64,000 nucleotides of DNA from positions 1 through 64,000 of the forward strand of contig JAGBNF010000008.1 in assembly GCA_017634555.1 (NCBI GenBank). The letters run 5' to 3'. Shown piece after piece: positions 52,224 through 62,135 of the stretch. Position 1 is the stretch's first letter, and each line of letters begins with the position of its first letter. A program made the translations under genes and the position numbers. Source of the stretch: Eubacterium sp. (GTDB lineage: Bacteria; Bacillota; Clostridia; Lachnospirales; Lachnospiraceae). Under the pieces are notes generated by a model. That model was not told the origin of the DNA. It did not search any database and saw nothing but the letters and a program-made list of their open reading frames with translations.

Positions 52224-53487
52224 CTATAGCCTTTCCTATATCATGTCGCATGTATTTGTTTTCGAAATCAACCCATTCGGTTGCCTTATAAGCATTTGCT
52301 CTTGCCTCGAAAAGATCCTTTCCGAGAGCTGTAATACCGATAACACGTCCACCGTTAGTAACTATCTTACCCTCAGCATTGAACTTAGAACCTGAATGGA
52401 ATGCAAAATATCCATCCTTATCCTTGAAGTTCTCAAGGCCCTTTATCTCAAAGCCCTTCTCATAGCTTACAGGATAACCGTCTGATGCAAGCATAACGCA
52501 TACAGCAGCATTATCCTCAAACTCAAGCTCTATCTGATCCAGTGTTCCGTCAACACAAGCTTCAAAAACATCCATGATATCATTCTTAAGTCTAGGGATA
52601 ACAACCTGAGCCTCAGGATCACCGAAACGAGCATTGTACTCAACTACCTTTGGGCCGTTCGGTGTAAGCATAAGTCCGCAGTAAAGCACTCCCTTGAATG
52701 GACGTCCCTCTGCAGCCATAGCATCTATAGTAGGCTGGTAAATGTTCTTGAAACAGAACTCATCAATATCCTTTGTATAGAAAGGACTTGGGGAAAATGT
52801 ACCCATACCGCCTGTATTAAGACCTGTATCACCGTCTCCTGCTCTCTTATGATCCTGTGCAGATGTCATAGGACGGATTGTCTTTCCGTCACTGAAGCAG
52901 AGAACAGATACTTCTCTTCCTGTCATAAACTCTTCGATGACAACCTTGTTTCCGGCAGAACCGAACTTAGCGTCGATCATCATTTCCTTAATGCCTTCCT
53001 TAGCTTCCTCAAGTGTCTGACAGATAAGAACTCCCTTTCCGAGAGCAAGTCCGTCAGCCTTAAGAACATAAGGTGCATCGATTGTCTCAAGATACTTCAT
53101 AGCCGCGTCTGCATCTGTAAATGTCTCGTATGCAGCTGAAGGAATGTTGTACTTCTTCATAAGATCCTTGGAGAAGGCCTTTGATGCCTCTATGATAGCA
53201 GCATTCTTTCTTGGTCCGAATGTCTTGAAGCCTGCATCCAGGAATGCATCAGCAACACCTGCTGCAAGTGGATCATCAGGTCCGACGATTACGAAATCAA
53301 TTTCCTTTTCCTTAGCAAAAGCAACGAGCTTCTCGCTGTCCATAGCTGAGATATCCACACACTCAGCAAGCTCTGCGATTCCGGCATTTCCCGGTGCAGC
53401 ATAAATCTTATCTACTCTTGGGCTCTTTGCAACTGCCCATGTAATAGCATGTTCTCTTCCGCCACCGCCGACGATAAGTACTTTCAT
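52213..53487 (-). CDS. purD: phosphoribosylamine-glycine ligase
   Basis: ATP-grasp enzyme of purine synthesis (GAR synthetase). N-terminus MKVLIVGGGGREHAI, GPDDPLAAG, KADGLALGKGV, GMGTFSPS and VEYNARFGDPEAQV. The start is the ATG complementary to 53485-53487 with AAAGGAG; the frame reads seven codons further upstream without a site. 424 residues. Last of the purM-purN-purD set. Confidence 0.95.
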   Translation of the reverse strand: MKVLIVGGGGREHAITWAVAKSPRVDKIYAAPGNAGIAELAECVDISAMDSEKLVAFAKEKEIDFVIVGPDDPLAAGVADAFLDAGFKTFGPRKNAAIIEASKAFSKDLMKKYNIPSAAYETFTDADAAMKYLETIDAPYVLKADGLALGKGVLICQTLEEAKEGIKEMMIDAKFGSAGNKVVIEEFMTGREVSVLCFSDGKTIRPMTSAQDHKRAGDGDTGLNTGGMGTFSPSPFYTKDIDEFCFKNIYQPTIDAMAAEGRPFKGVLYCGLMLTPNGPKVVEYNARFGDPEAQVVIPRLKNDIMDVFEACVDGTLDQIELEFEDNAAVCVMLASDGYPVSYEKGFEIKGLENFKDKDGYFAFHSGSKFNAEGKIVTNGGRVIGITALGKDLFEARANAYKATEWVDFENKYMRHDIGKAIDEQ

Positions 53488-53512
53488 AGTTTCTCCTTTA
53501 TCTGTCAAAAAA

Positions 53513-54124
53513 TCAGTTATTATTCTCGTATTTTACTTCACCTGCGGCGATCATATTGATTGCCTGAGGAAGTATTATCCATTCAGCCTGCTCCATAACT
53601 CTTCTCTGCAGAACCTCCGGTGTATCTCCCGGAAGAACCTCAACAGCCTTCTGAAGAATGATAGGGCCTGTATCTGTACCGGCATCTACGAAATGTACCG
53701 TTGCTCCGGTAACCTTTACTCCACGTTTAAGTGCAGCTTCATGAACCTTAAGTCCGTAATAGCCTGTACCACAGAAGGATGGAATAAGTGCAGGATGGAT
53801 ATTGATGATTCTTCCTTCATACTTATCTATAACGATCTGCGGAATAACAACCAGACATCCCGCAAGTACTACGAGATCCGGATTATATCTGTCAAGTGCA
53901 GCAAGAAGAGCTTCGTTGAACTGAGCTCTGTCGGCATAATCCTTAGGTGATACAACCTCTGCAGGTATTCCGGCCTGAGCAGCTCTCTCAAGAGCATATG
54001 CATTCTTATTGTTGCTTATAACTCCGATGATTTCAGTATTTGAAACCTCTCCTGACTTGATCTTATCGATGATAGCCTGGAGATTGGTTCCTCCTCCCGA
54101 AACGAGTGCAAGAACTCTTAGCAT
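53513..54124 (-). CDS. purN: phosphoribosylglycinamide formyltransferase
   Basis: Transfers a formyl group to GAR in purine synthesis. [16 protein letters not shown], the asparagine-histidine motif [36 protein letters not shown] (catalytic Asp). 203 residues. Overlaps purM by seven bases, coupled. Confidence 0.95.
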   Translation of the reverse strand: MLRVLALVSGGGTNLQAIIDKIKSGEVSNTEIIGVISNNKNAYALERAAQAGIPAEVVSPKDYADRAQFNEALLAALDRYNPDLVVLAGCLVVIPQIVIDKYEGRIINIHPALIPSFCGTGYYGLKVHEAALKRGVKVTGATVHFVDAGTDTGPIILQKAVEVLPGDTPEVLQRRVMEQAEWIILPQAINMIAAGEVKYENNN

Positions 54125-55143
54125 ATGATTACTCCTTCTGTTCCCTCTACTACTTCACCAATAACAACTGCGCTGTCACCTGCTGACTCAAGAGCCTTGA
54201 TTGTCTTATCAGCATCTGCAGGATCTACAGCGAGTACCATTCCGATACCCATGTTATATGTGTTGTACATAACGTGCTCTTCTACATTTCCCTTTGCAGC
54301 CATAAGCTTGAAGATAGGCGGAACTTCATAAGAATTCTTCTGTACCTTTGCTGTTGTTCCTTCAGGAAGCATTCTAGGAATATTCTCATAGAATCCGCCG
54401 CCTGTGATGTGGCTTGCGCCCTTAATACTGACACCTGCTTCCTTAACTGCTCTGAGACCCTTTACGTAGATTCTTGTAGGTGTGATGAGTACTTCTCCGA
54501 GTGTTGCTCCGAGCTCATCATAATATGTATTCAGGGATTCCTCTGTCATATCGAAGATCTTTCTTACAAGTGAGAAACCGTTGCTGTGAACTCCGCTTGA
54601 CTTGATACCGATAAGTGTATCGCCCGGCTTGATATCCTTGCCTGTGATAAGATCCTTCTCATCAACAACACCAACAGCAAAACCTGCAAGGTCATACTCT
54701 TCTTCAGGCATAAGTCCCGGATGCTCAGCTGTCTCGCCTCCGATAAGTGCACAGTCAGACTGTACGCAGCCTTCAGCAACACCGCTTACTATAGTAGCGA
54801 TCTTCTCCGGAATGTTTCTGCCGCAAGCAATATAATCAAGGAAGAAAAGCGGTTCACCACCCGCACATGCGATATCATTTACACACATTGCAACACAATC
54901 AATTCCGACTGTATCATGCTTATCCATAAGGAATGCAAGTTTAATCTTTGTTCCGACTCCGTCTGTACCCGATACGAGTGTCGGCTTTTCCATATCTTTA
55001 AACTTTTCCATAGAAAATGCGCCGGAGAAACCGCCGATATTTGTCAGCACTTCACTGCGCATAGTATTCTTAATATGTTCCTTCATGAGTTCAACTGATC
55101 TGTAACCCGCCTCAATATCAACTCCTGAATTCTTGTAATCCAT
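54118..55143 (-). CDS. purM: phosphoribosylformylglycinamidine cyclo-ligase
   Basis: AIR synthetase. N-terminus [40 protein letters not shown] (ATP site), [49 protein letters not shown]. 341 residues. First of purM-purN-purD; purH, which often lies between, is missing here. Preceded by a 68-base gap after the thioesterase gene. Confidence 0.96.
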   Translation of the reverse strand: MDYKNSGVDIEAGYRSVELMKEHIKNTMRSEVLTNIGGFSGAFSMEKFKDMEKPTLVSGTDGVGTKIKLAFLMDKHDTVGIDCVAMCVNDIACAGGEPLFFLDYIACGRNIPEKIATIVSGVAEGCVQSDCALIGGETAEHPGLMPEEEYDLAGFAVGVVDEKDLITGKDIKPGDTLIGIKSSGVHSNGFSLVRKIFDMTEESLNTYYDELGATLGEVLITPTRIYVKGLRAVKEAGVSIKGASHITGGGFYENIPRMLPEGTTAKVQKNSYEVPPIFKLMAAKGNVEEHVMYNTYNMGIGMVLAVDPADADKTIKALESAGDSAVVIGEVVEGTEGVIIC

Positions 55144-55211
55144 TCTTGCATCCTCCCTGATATGAATTAAAATTATTATTTATATTCAGCGGATTTTAAC
55201 CCGCCGAAAAG

Positions 55212-55646
55212 TTACGCTTCGTTATTATAATCTAATTCCAGATATTTTTCAAATGTAGCATATTCATCCGGAAAATGTCTTTTCAGATTCAGCGGTGCAA
55301 ACTTATCATCAACAAATGCATGCGCTGTTTCCGCCGTGTGTACCAGCTCTCCGGTTTCTACATTATATATTTCATACTTAACACGAAATCTTACCGCAGT
55401 AAGCTTAACAATATGAACATGTACTTCTATAATATCACCGAAGCCAATGCTCTTTATATATCGATCATGAAGTTCGAGAACAGGTATTATGATACCCTTT
55501 TTCTCCAGCTCGTCATATGCTATTCCAACCTTGATCATATAATCAAGTCTTGCTTCTTCAAGATATCTCGCATAATTTGAATGATGAACTATGTTCATCC
55601 TGTCTGTCTCATAATAATTTACTTTTCTTCTGAACGGTTCAACCAT
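55212..55646 (-). CDS. acyl-CoA thioesterase, 4-hydroxybenzoyl-CoA type (YbgC-like)
   Basis: Hotdog-fold thioesterase. FRRKVNYYETDRMNIVHHSNYARYLEEARLDYM is the characteristic active-site segment (Asp and His-containing). 144 residues. It directly follows the coiled-coil gene (two-base gap) and precedes purM. Substrate not determinable. Confidence 0.9.
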   Translation of the reverse strand: MVEPFRRKVNYYETDRMNIVHHSNYARYLEEARLDYMIKVGIAYDELEKKGIIIPVLELHDRYIKSIGFGDIIEVHVHIVKLTAVRFRVKYEIYNVETGELVHTAETAHAFVDDKFAPLNLKRHFPDEYATFEKYLELDYNNEA

Positions 55647-55648
55647 GT

Positions 55649-56464
55649 CTACTCATCCTTCTTAACGCCTGCAACTTCACCGCTTCTGTCCATAGTCTTT
55701 ATTATCGGTTCCTTCTTAACAGGAGTCTCAATCTTTACACCTGTTCTGTCAGGATTGATTATCTCACGTGTAAGCTCATCATCCGATCCGGACTTATCAT
55801 CAAACTCGATTGAAAGCTGCTGCTGTCTGTCTCTTTCCTCTGAAGCTGCCTTCATCTTTTCCTGATAAAGCTCCTGTGAAAGAAGACTTCCCAGTTCCAT
55901 GATCTGAGTATATCTGTCCATCTTACTGAGCTCTTCGAGATTTCCCATAAGCTCAGCCTTGCTGTCGCTTACTTCATCTATCTTCTTCTTAAGTGTATCA
56001 AGAATCCTTTTGTATTCCTGCTCTATCTTACCGTAAGCATCATTTACAAGATGATCAACCTCTGTAAGCATTTCATCTGTATAGATAAGTGAAGCCGCAT
56101 AAATATCATTCGCTGTCCTGAGAGCTGCCTTCTCATCGTCATCAAGCTCTGCAACTCTGAAGGAAGATGTCTCCCACGGTGCTCTTTTTGTAACTCTGAT
56201 CCTGCTTGCACTCTTCTGTGCTTCATACTGGATCTTATCGGACAGAAGCTTTGCTTCATTTATTATCTTAGCTCTTTTATCCGTAACAGCTCTGTATTCC
56301 GCAAACTCACTGCTCACAACCTCACTGAGTCTGTCGAGAAGATTGATCATAACTGTCTTATCAACAGCAACCTTATCCTTGGAAGCCGTCGGTCTTGCAT
56401 TCAATATCTCACTTCGCATTCTGTCGATCAGAATGCCTGCTCTGTCATTAACTCTGCTTTCCAT
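55649..56464 (-). CDS. coiled-coil protein of unknown function
   Basis: 271 residues, no signal peptide. Long helical/coiled-coil stretches (about 37-110 and 120-225) with a basic spot KRAPWETSSFRVAEL and an acidic, proline-containing C-terminus. The layout recalls DivIVA/V-ATPase-subunit-like or ATP-synthase-stalk-like helical proteins found in clostridia, but no family is assigned. Located between glycosyltransferase and thioesterase genes. Confidence 0.72.
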   Translation of the reverse strand: MESRVNDRAGILIDRMRSEILNARPTASKDKVAVDKTVMINLLDRLSEVVSSEFAEYRAVTDKRAKIINEAKLLSDKIQYEAQKSASRIRVTKRAPWETSSFRVAELDDDEKAALRTANDIYAASLIYTDEMLTEVDHLVNDAYGKIEQEYKRILDTLKKKIDEVSDSKAELMGNLEELSKMDRYTQIMELGSLLSQELYQEKMKAASEERDRQQQLSIEFDDKSGSDDELTREIINPDRTGVKIETPVKKEPIIKTMDRSGEVAGVKKDE

Positions 56465-56478
56465 ATATCAAAAATCCT

Positions 56479-57231
56479 TTAAAAGAAATACTTTTTAATT
56501 CCGTTATACATATACATGCACATATAGTATAAGGTTTCGAAAACTCCCAGGCCCTCATACATATATACTCTAAAGGTCATGAGTGCCGACTTAAGTTTAT
56601 TGCCTGACTTGCTCTTCGCACTGAGCCTGTATCTGAGAAGCGGCTGATCGATACCTGCAGCAAAGCTTCCGTGACGGAGTATATCCAGCCACATAGCATA
56701 ATCCTCATGCAGATCACCCTCAGGGAATTCGAATCTCTCAACCACATCTTTTCTCATCATAACCGATGAACAGTTGATCTGGTTGCCCTTCAGGAGCTTT
56801 TCATATGTTACGATCTTATCGCAGCCGAAATACTTTCCGGTAAAACGGTTCGATGTATCCACTATTGCTCTGCCGGTAAAACAGATGACCGGACTTATAC
56901 CTCTGAATTTATATTTCTTCATAACCTTGAGCTGCTTCTCAAGCTTATCTTCTCTCCAATAATCATCCGCATCAAGAAATGCCACATATTCACCTCTTGC
57001 AGCATTGATACCGAAATTTCTTCCGGCAGCGGCACTTATCTTCTCATCAAATGAATATACTCTTACATTCGGAATATTCTCATTAAATGTTTTAAGAAGC
57101 TTTCTGTCAAGTGTTCTGTTGTTATCTATCACGATTACCTCAACATCCTGATACGTCTGATTAAGCGCAGACATTACAGCACGTCTTATGGTATCGTTCC
57201 CCTTATAGCAGGGAATAATCACGCTGATCAT
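56479..57231 (-). CDS. family 2 glycosyltransferase
   Basis: GT-A fold. MISVIIPCYKGNDTIRRAVMSALNQTYQDVEVIVIDNN, the DxD motif in FLDADDYWRE, DLHEDYAMW near the acceptor site. 250 residues, and a C-terminal hydrophobic end (GLGVFETLYYMCMYMYNGIKKYFF). Probably adds sugars to surface polysaccharide; acceptor not known. Confidence 0.9.
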   Translation of the reverse strand: MISVIIPCYKGNDTIRRAVMSALNQTYQDVEVIVIDNNRTLDRKLLKTFNENIPNVRVYSFDEKISAAAGRNFGINAARGEYVAFLDADDYWREDKLEKQLKVMKKYKFRGISPVICFTGRAIVDTSNRFTGKYFGCDKIVTYEKLLKGNQINCSSVMMRKDVVERFEFPEGDLHEDYAMWLDILRHGSFAAGIDQPLLRYRLSAKSKSGNKLKSALMTFRVYMYEGLGVFETLYYMCMYMYNGIKKYFF

Positions 57232-57255
57232 ATACAGTCTCCGAAATTTTAAAAA

Positions 57256-57341
57256 AAATCGTTACCTATTGTAAACCTCTTCGAGGTTTATCCTTCGCTT
57301 CGCTCAGGAGCAACCATTTGCTGCGCAAATCGTTACCTATT
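57256..57341. repeat. 15-base direct repeats flanking a 56-base hairpin-rich segment
   Basis: AAATCGTTACCTATT at 57256-57270 and again at 57327-57341. Between them a hairpin TAAACCTC-TTC-GAGGTTTA (57272-57290) and CCTTCGCTTCGCTCAGG. The right repeat overlaps a second hairpin ATTTGCTGCGCAAAT. Lies in the leader of the glycosyltransferase gene. Looks like a small insertion or REP-like unit. Confidence 0.6.
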
Positions 57342-57380
57342 ATACCACATCAATCAAGCTCATTCCATATTAAGCAAGAA

Positions 57381-57410
57381 AAACCGGTAACACTTTTGTG
57401 CCACCGGTTT
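57381..57410 (-). terminator. ftsZ terminator
   Basis: Stem AAACCGGT/ACCGGTTT with an inner CAC/GTG and followed by TTCTTGC on the minus strand. Lies just after the ftsZ stop. Confidence 0.85.
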
Positions 57411-57424
57411 GTAATCTTCTTAAA

Positions 57425-58657
57425 TTATCCTCTCTTAAGGAAATCAGGTATCTTGATGCTCTGTGAACTGCTTGTCGCCTTAACATCACTTGTGTCTACC
57501 GCAGGTGCAGGACTTGCTTCCTTAGCAGGCTGCTGTGACTGTCCTCCGAGACTAAGCGGAACAGGCTGTGCCTTTGTCTTCTGTGTACCGAATGAAGGAG
57601 CCTTAACAGGTGCCTCTACAAAGCTTGATGAAGCAGGATTCTTGATACCCTGTGATACAGGAACCTTTACATTGCTTCTTGGTGTAGATGATACTGCACT
57701 AACCTTTCCTTCTTCAAGACCGGTTGCAATAATTGTAATGCTTACGTCCTCGCCGACTACATCATTATCAACTGTACCGAAGATGATGTTAGCATCTTCA
57801 CCTGCAACCTCAGTAAGGTATGTAATTGCATCGTATGCTTCGACGATTCCCACATTTCCTGAGAAGTTAACGATGATATCTGAAGCGCCGTTAACTGTTG
57901 TTTCAAGAAGTGGTGAATCCATAGCAGCCTTGATTGCATCAACTGCCTTGTTGTCTCCGCTTCCGCGACCGATACCGATATGTGCGATACCCTTGTCACG
58001 CATAACTGTCTGAATATCTGCGAAGTCGAGATTTATAAGTCCCGGCTTATTAATAAGATCTGTTACACCCTGAACACCCTGCTGAAGAACCTCATCGGCC
58101 TTCTTAAGTGCATCCGGAATACTTGTTCTCTTGTCACAGATCTGAAGAAGCTTATCATTTGGAATAACGATAAGTGTATCAACATTCTCGCTGAGCTTAG
58201 CGATTCCGTTGATTGCGTTGTTCATACGAGGTCTTCCTTCAAATGTGAAAGGCTTTGTAACAACGCCGACTGTGAGGATACCAAGGTTACGAGCTATCTC
58301 TGCAACTATAGGAGCAGCACCTGTACCGGTTCCACCACCCATACCGCAGGTAACGAATACCATGTCAGCATCTTTGATTATATCATTTATCTCTTCTCTA
58401 TTCTCTTCAACAGCACTTGCACCGATCTCAGGCTTTGCTCCTGCACCAAGTCCCTTAGTGAGCTTCTCACCGATCTGAATCTTAGTTGTAGCACGGCTGA
58501 GAGAAAGTGCCTGCTTATCTGTATTTATAGCAATAAGCTCTACGCCCTCTACGTTCTCGTCGATCATGCGGTTTACCGCATTGTTTCCGGCACCACCTAC
58601 ACCGATTACAAGTATTCTTGCAGGTGTCTTCTCGTCATTTGATTTAATCTCGAGCAA
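57425..58657 (-). CDS. ftsZ: cell division protein FtsZ, TTG start
   Basis: Tubulin-like GTPase forming the division ring. [17 protein letters not shown], the tubulin signature [10 protein letters not shown], and T7-loop [11 protein letters not shown]. The C-terminal tail [10 protein letters not shown] is the FtsA/SepF-binding peptide. The start is the TTG complementary to 58655-58657 ([10 protein letters not shown]), nine bases after AAGGAGG; a frame from an ATG at 58720 spans that site and is rejected. 410 residues. A promoter at 58729-58757 serves it separately from ftsQ. Confidence 0.95.
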   Translation of the reverse strand: MLEIKSNDEKTPARILVIGVGGAGNNAVNRMIDENVEGVELIAINTDKQALSLSRATTKIQIGEKLTKGLGAGAKPEIGASAVEENREEINDIIKDADMVFVTCGMGGGTGTGAAPIVAEIARNLGILTVGVVTKPFTFEGRPRMNNAINGIAKLSENVDTLIVIPNDKLLQICDKRTSIPDALKKADEVLQQGVQGVTDLINKPGLINLDFADIQTVMRDKGIAHIGIGRGSGDNKAVDAIKAAMDSPLLETTVNGASDIIVNFSGNVGIVEAYDAITYLTEVAGEDANIIFGTVDNDVVGEDVSITIIATGLEEGKVSAVSSTPRSNVKVPVSQGIKNPASSSFVEAPVKAPSFGTQKTKAQPVPLSLGGQSQQPAKEASPAPAVDTSDVKATSSSQSIKIPDFLKRG

Positions 58658-58728
58658 GGTTTTTATCCTCCTTATCATTACTCTACATATATATAAATGC
58701 ACATAATATGGCATTTTCAACTTACTAT

Positions 58729-58757
58729 ATAATATATGTTTTCTATCAAAATATCAA
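58729..58757 (-). promoter_or_regulatory. ftsZ promoter
   Basis: TTGATA (complement of 58752-58757), 17-base spacer, TATTAT (complement of 58729-58734). The transcript would have a leader of about 65 bases. Confidence 0.75.
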
Positions 58758-58776
58758 CTATTTTATGTAATCCTAA

Positions 58777-58816
58777 GAAACTATTCATAGTTTATATGTT
58801 TGCTATGAATAGTTTC
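58777..58816 (-). terminator. 14-bp perfect hairpin after ftsQ
   Basis: GAAACTATTCATAG and complement around a twelve-base loop. On the minus strand only TTAGG follows, on the plus strand GTTTTAATC. It may be a weak terminator or an RNA-end protector between ftsQ and ftsZ. Confidence 0.5.
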
Positions 58817-58828
58817 GTTTTAATCTTA

Positions 58829-59536
58829 TTATTTTGATACCTTGAAGCTTGCCGTTGAGTTATCTTCGTTGAACTCCTTCATGTAAAGTACTCCCTTTTT
58901 ACCGTCAAGTCCGTCAAGGATACTTCCCAGATTCATCATCTGTACAGCAAGATTTGATCCGTCTCCGAGCAAAACTTCTATGTTATCATAATGAAGGATT
59001 ATCTCATCCTCCTGAGTGAACTGAATTCCGTCGATCACAAGGCCATATTTATATATCAGCTGTGTGATATTAAGGATCAGATTGAATTTCTTCTTATCCT
59101 CCAGTGGAAGTTCTTCTCCGTACTCCCAGCTTTTAACCTTAAGTCCTTTGATGTACGGTACATTTTCAAACTTCTCAGGTGAAGTTTCAAGCACGATACC
59201 ATCCTTATCAAAGTAAATGTAATTCTCCATATACTGTATGCAGCCTGCAACAGACTTCTCATACACCTGGATCCTTACCTTGTTCTTATTGACATACTCA
59301 ATGTCCGTCTTTGCTACAAAAGGAATGTCGCAGTCATTGTCAAACTTGGATCGAATCATCATTTCCAGCGTATTGCCAAACTTCATACGAGATTCAAAAT
59401 CCTTCTTAACCTTATCTGCAGAAGCCATATCACATCCAACAACTTCTATCTCCTTCAGTTTAAAGGTTGTAAGGTAGAACACTCCCCCGCCGAGAAGAAG
59501 TAATACTATGAAAAATGTGATTAATAACTTTTTCAT
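58829..59536 (-). CDS. ftsQ: cell division protein FtsQ/DivIB
   Basis: Bitopic divisome protein. One N-terminal helix (about 3-22), a POTRA-like segment LKEIEVVGCDMASADKVKKDFESR, then the FtsQ domain ending in a short tail. 235 residues. It overlaps ftsW by four bases. Sequence is divergent; the call rests on the POTRA start, size and position between ftsW and ftsZ. Confidence 0.85.
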   Translation of the reverse strand: MKKLLITFFIVLLLLGGGVFYLTTFKLKEIEVVGCDMASADKVKKDFESRMKFGNTLEMMIRSKFDNDCDIPFVAKTDIEYVNKNKVRIQVYEKSVAGCIQYMENYIYFDKDGIVLETSPEKFENVPYIKGLKVKSWEYGEELPLEDKKKFNLILNITQLIYKYGLVIDGIQFTQEDEIILHYDNIEVLLGDGSNLAVQMMNLGSILDGLDGKKGVLYMKEFNEDNSTASFKVSK

Positions 59537-60672
59537 CCCATTGCCTCCAACTTTTCTTGTTCCTGAACGCTTGTCGGCTTAATCTGTCTTGAAACAGAAA
59601 GCGCGATACCTATCTCCAAAAGGAGGAAGGTAAGCGAGGAGCCACCGTAACTGATAAACGGCAGCGGCACACCGGTGTTCGGGAACACATTTGTTACAAC
59701 CGCAACATTTATTATTACCTGAATTCCGATATGTGACAAAACACCTATTACGATAAATGCACCGAACTTATCCGGAGCACCTTCCGCTATAAACTTAAAT
59801 CTCCACAGCAGCATTACGAATACTGCCAGTAATCCGACCGCACCGACGATTCCCAATTCTTCACATACAACCGAGAAGATCATATCGTTCTGTGCGAATG
59901 GTATATAACCCATCTTCTGAATACTCTGTCCGAGTCCTCTTCCGAACACTCCTCCCGAGCCTATCGCATACAGAGCCTGCATTGTCTGATAACCGTTTTC
60001 AGCCGTTTCCGGATGAAGCCAGGCTTCGATTCTGGCACCTCTGTATCCCTTCATCATTATCAACAGCACTCCGGCAAGAAATCCTACCGCTATGATCGGA
60101 GCTATAAGCCACGGCTTCGTTGTTGCAACAAACCATATACATACAACAATTCCGATACATATAACTGCTGTACTGAGGTTTTCCTTAACGATAAGTCCGC
60201 ATATTATTGCAGGCGCGATCATCAGAATACAAAAGCCTTTAAGCGATTTCGTAAGCTCCGGATGATCGGAACACATCGCCGATGTAAATATGATCAGCGT
60301 AAGCTTTGCTATCTCGGATGGCTGAAAGCCTATCGGTCCGATGTAAATCCATCTTGTAGATCCGTTAACCGAATCACCGATGATAAGAACCAGTACGAGA
60401 AGTATCAGCTGCACCGCCACGATAAGAAGTGCAAATTTTTTAAACCTCTGATATCTGTAGCGCGAAAGCAAGAACATAAATACCAGCCCGGCTACCATAA
60501 AGATAAACTGTCTTTTAAAATAGTAAGCGCCGTCACCGTAGTCTATATTAGCCATATAGCTGCTGGTGCTGTATATCATTATAAGTCCGAACAATGCCAG
60601 AAAAAGAGTCAGAAAAAGCGTCGGATAATCAAAATATGTACCCTTTGAAAATTTTGGTTTTCGTCCCGCCAA
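59533..60672 (-). CDS. ftsW: SEDS-family glycan polymerase FtsW (or SpoVE-like)
   Basis: Multi-span peptidoglycan polymerase. Motifs FKRQFIFMVAGL, GFQPSEIAKL, AVICIGIVVCIWF, GYQTMQALYAIGSGGVFGRGLGQS, FVVIG and the C-terminal PFISYGGSS. About ten helices, 379 residues. In clostridia FtsW and SpoVE are hard to separate by eye. Four-base gap to murD. Confidence 0.92.
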   Translation of the reverse strand: MAGRKPKFSKGTYFDYPTLFLTLFLALFGLIMIYSTSSYMANIDYGDGAYYFKRQFIFMVAGLVFMFLLSRYRYQRFKKFALLIVAVQLILLVLVLIIGDSVNGSTRWIYIGPIGFQPSEIAKLTLIIFTSAMCSDHPELTKSLKGFCILMIAPAIICGLIVKENLSTAVICIGIVVCIWFVATTKPWLIAPIIAVGFLAGVLLIMMKGYRGARIEAWLHPETAENGYQTMQALYAIGSGGVFGRGLGQSIQKMGYIPFAQNDMIFSVVCEELGIVGAVGLLAVFVMLLWRFKFIAEGAPDKFGAFIVIGVLSHIGIQVIINVAVVTNVFPNTGVPLPFISYGGSSLTFLLLEIGIALSVSRQIKPTSVQEQEKLEAMG

Positions 60673-60676
60673 TTTA

Positions 60677-62038
60677 CTATCCCTCTATCTCGTTCACATA
60701 CTCCTTGAAGAGAGTTCCTCTTTCTTCATAGCTCTTAAACATATCCCAGCTTGCGCATGCAGGCGAAAGAAGAACATTATCTCCCGGTTCAGCATTCTTA
60801 TGTGCTGCAAGAACCGCATCCTTCAGAGAATCAACTCTTATGATGTCTGTGAAGCCGTGAGCAGCTGCACATTTCGCTATATCATCTGCAGTTGCGCCGA
60901 TAAGGATAAGGTGTTTTACCTTTCCGTCAAAAGCTTCGATCCATTCATCATATGTTGATTTTTTATCATATCCGCCGGCTATAAGCTCGGTTGTTGTATC
61001 CATCGCCTGAATAGCCTTGATCGCAGCATCAGGATTGGTTCCCTTTGAATCGTTGTAATACTTAACACCGTTAAGCTCTCTTACGAACTCGATTCTATGC
61101 TCAACGCCCTGGAAATTTCTGACTGTCTCAGCTATGGTCTCTACAGGAATTCCCATGTAAAATGTGATGCCTACGGCTGCGAGTACATTTTCAAGATTAT
61201 GAGTTCCCAGGATTTTAATATCCTTAACATCCATAACCTCTGTCACCTTATCAGCCTGCTTTATAATAATCTTTCCGTCTGAAACATATACGCCCTCGGA
61301 AAGCTCTTCTATCCTGCTGAACCATACCTTGTTTGTATTGCTGATTGATTCACATCTTACCTTAGTCTCAGGATCATCGTAATTAAGTATCATGTAATCA
61401 TTCTTATCCTGATTCTCTGCAATTCTTAGCTTCGCATTGTAATAATTATCGAGTGTATAATGTCTGTTCAGATGATCCGGTGTAAGATTCAGCACAGCCG
61501 AAACATGTGGCTTAAACTCATGTACTGTCTCGAGCTGGAATGAACTTATCTCAGCTGCGATCAGTGTAGAATCATCTGTAGTATCTGCATACTTTGTGTA
61601 AGGAAGACCGATATTTCCTACAACAAGTGTATTGCTGCTGTGAGCCTTGAATATCTCACCCACAAGTGTTGTTGTAGTTGTCTTTCCGTTTGTTCCTGTT
61701 ATTGCTGCAATAGTGCCCTTTGTATAGTAGTAAGCAAGCTCGATCTCGCCCCAGACAGGAACGCCTGCTGCTTCAACCTTCTTTACAAAATCAGCATCTG
61801 TAGGAATTCCCGGGCTGATAACGAAAAGATCTGCCGAAGCGATAGTCTCATCTCTAAGCTCACCAAGTTCTACTTCTATTCTGTCCTTCTCTTCGAACTG
61901 AGCCAGAACCTTCTCTGTATCAAGCTCTTTATTCTGATCGAAAAGGATCACACTGGCGCCGTGTCTGAGAAGAAGTCCCATTGCTGAAATTCCGCTCTTT
62001 CCTGCGCCTGCCACTATTACCTTATTAATTTCCATCAT
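60677..62038 (-). CDS. murD: UDP-N-acetylmuramoylalanine-D-glutamate ligase MurD
   Basis: Adds D-Glu in cytosolic peptidoglycan precursor synthesis. VAGAGKSGISAMGLLL, the ATP loop AITGTNGKTTTTTLVGEI, ILNLTPDHLNRH, HRIEFVRELNGVKYYNDSKGTNP, LLSPACASWDMFKSYEERG. 453 residues. The second ATG (62035) is better spaced from GGAG than the first. Immediately upstream mraY is missing although it usually precedes murD. Confidence 0.95.
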   Translation of the reverse strand: MMEINKVIVAGAGKSGISAMGLLLRHGASVILFDQNKELDTEKVLAQFEEKDRIEVELGELRDETIASADLFVISPGIPTDADFVKKVEAAGVPVWGEIELAYYYTKGTIAAITGTNGKTTTTTLVGEIFKAHSSNTLVVGNIGLPYTKYADTTDDSTLIAAEISSFQLETVHEFKPHVSAVLNLTPDHLNRHYTLDNYYNAKLRIAENQDKNDYMILNYDDPETKVRCESISNTNKVWFSRIEELSEGVYVSDGKIIIKQADKVTEVMDVKDIKILGTHNLENVLAAVGITFYMGIPVETIAETVRNFQGVEHRIEFVRELNGVKYYNDSKGTNPDAAIKAIQAMDTTTELIAGGYDKKSTYDEWIEAFDGKVKHLILIGATADDIAKCAAAHGFTDIIRVDSLKDAVLAAHKNAEPGDNVLLSPACASWDMFKSYEERGTLFKEYVNEIEG

Positions 62039-62098
62039 TAGTCTCCTGTATAAAAAACTTCTACGGTCTGTTCCTCAGCTTTCTTTTAGGAAAGGAGG

Positions 62099-62135
62099 GT
62101 ACCGGCACTGCACAATGAGGGTGCTGTGCCGGTAC
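62099..62135 (-). other. 37-base GC-rich hairpin between penicillin-binding protein and murD
   Basis: GTACCGGCAC-T-GCAC pairs with GTGC-T-GTGCCGGTAC around a seven-base loop: perfect except one T-T mismatch. No U tract follows on either strand (minus strand continues CCTCCTTTCC). Could reduce readthrough or be an RNA processing site; it sits where mraY is usually found. Confidence 0.6.

Noticed and set aside
57318-58642. Rightward frames opposite ftsZ
   Set aside because: Shadow of ftsZ; no ribosome binding site or homology visible.
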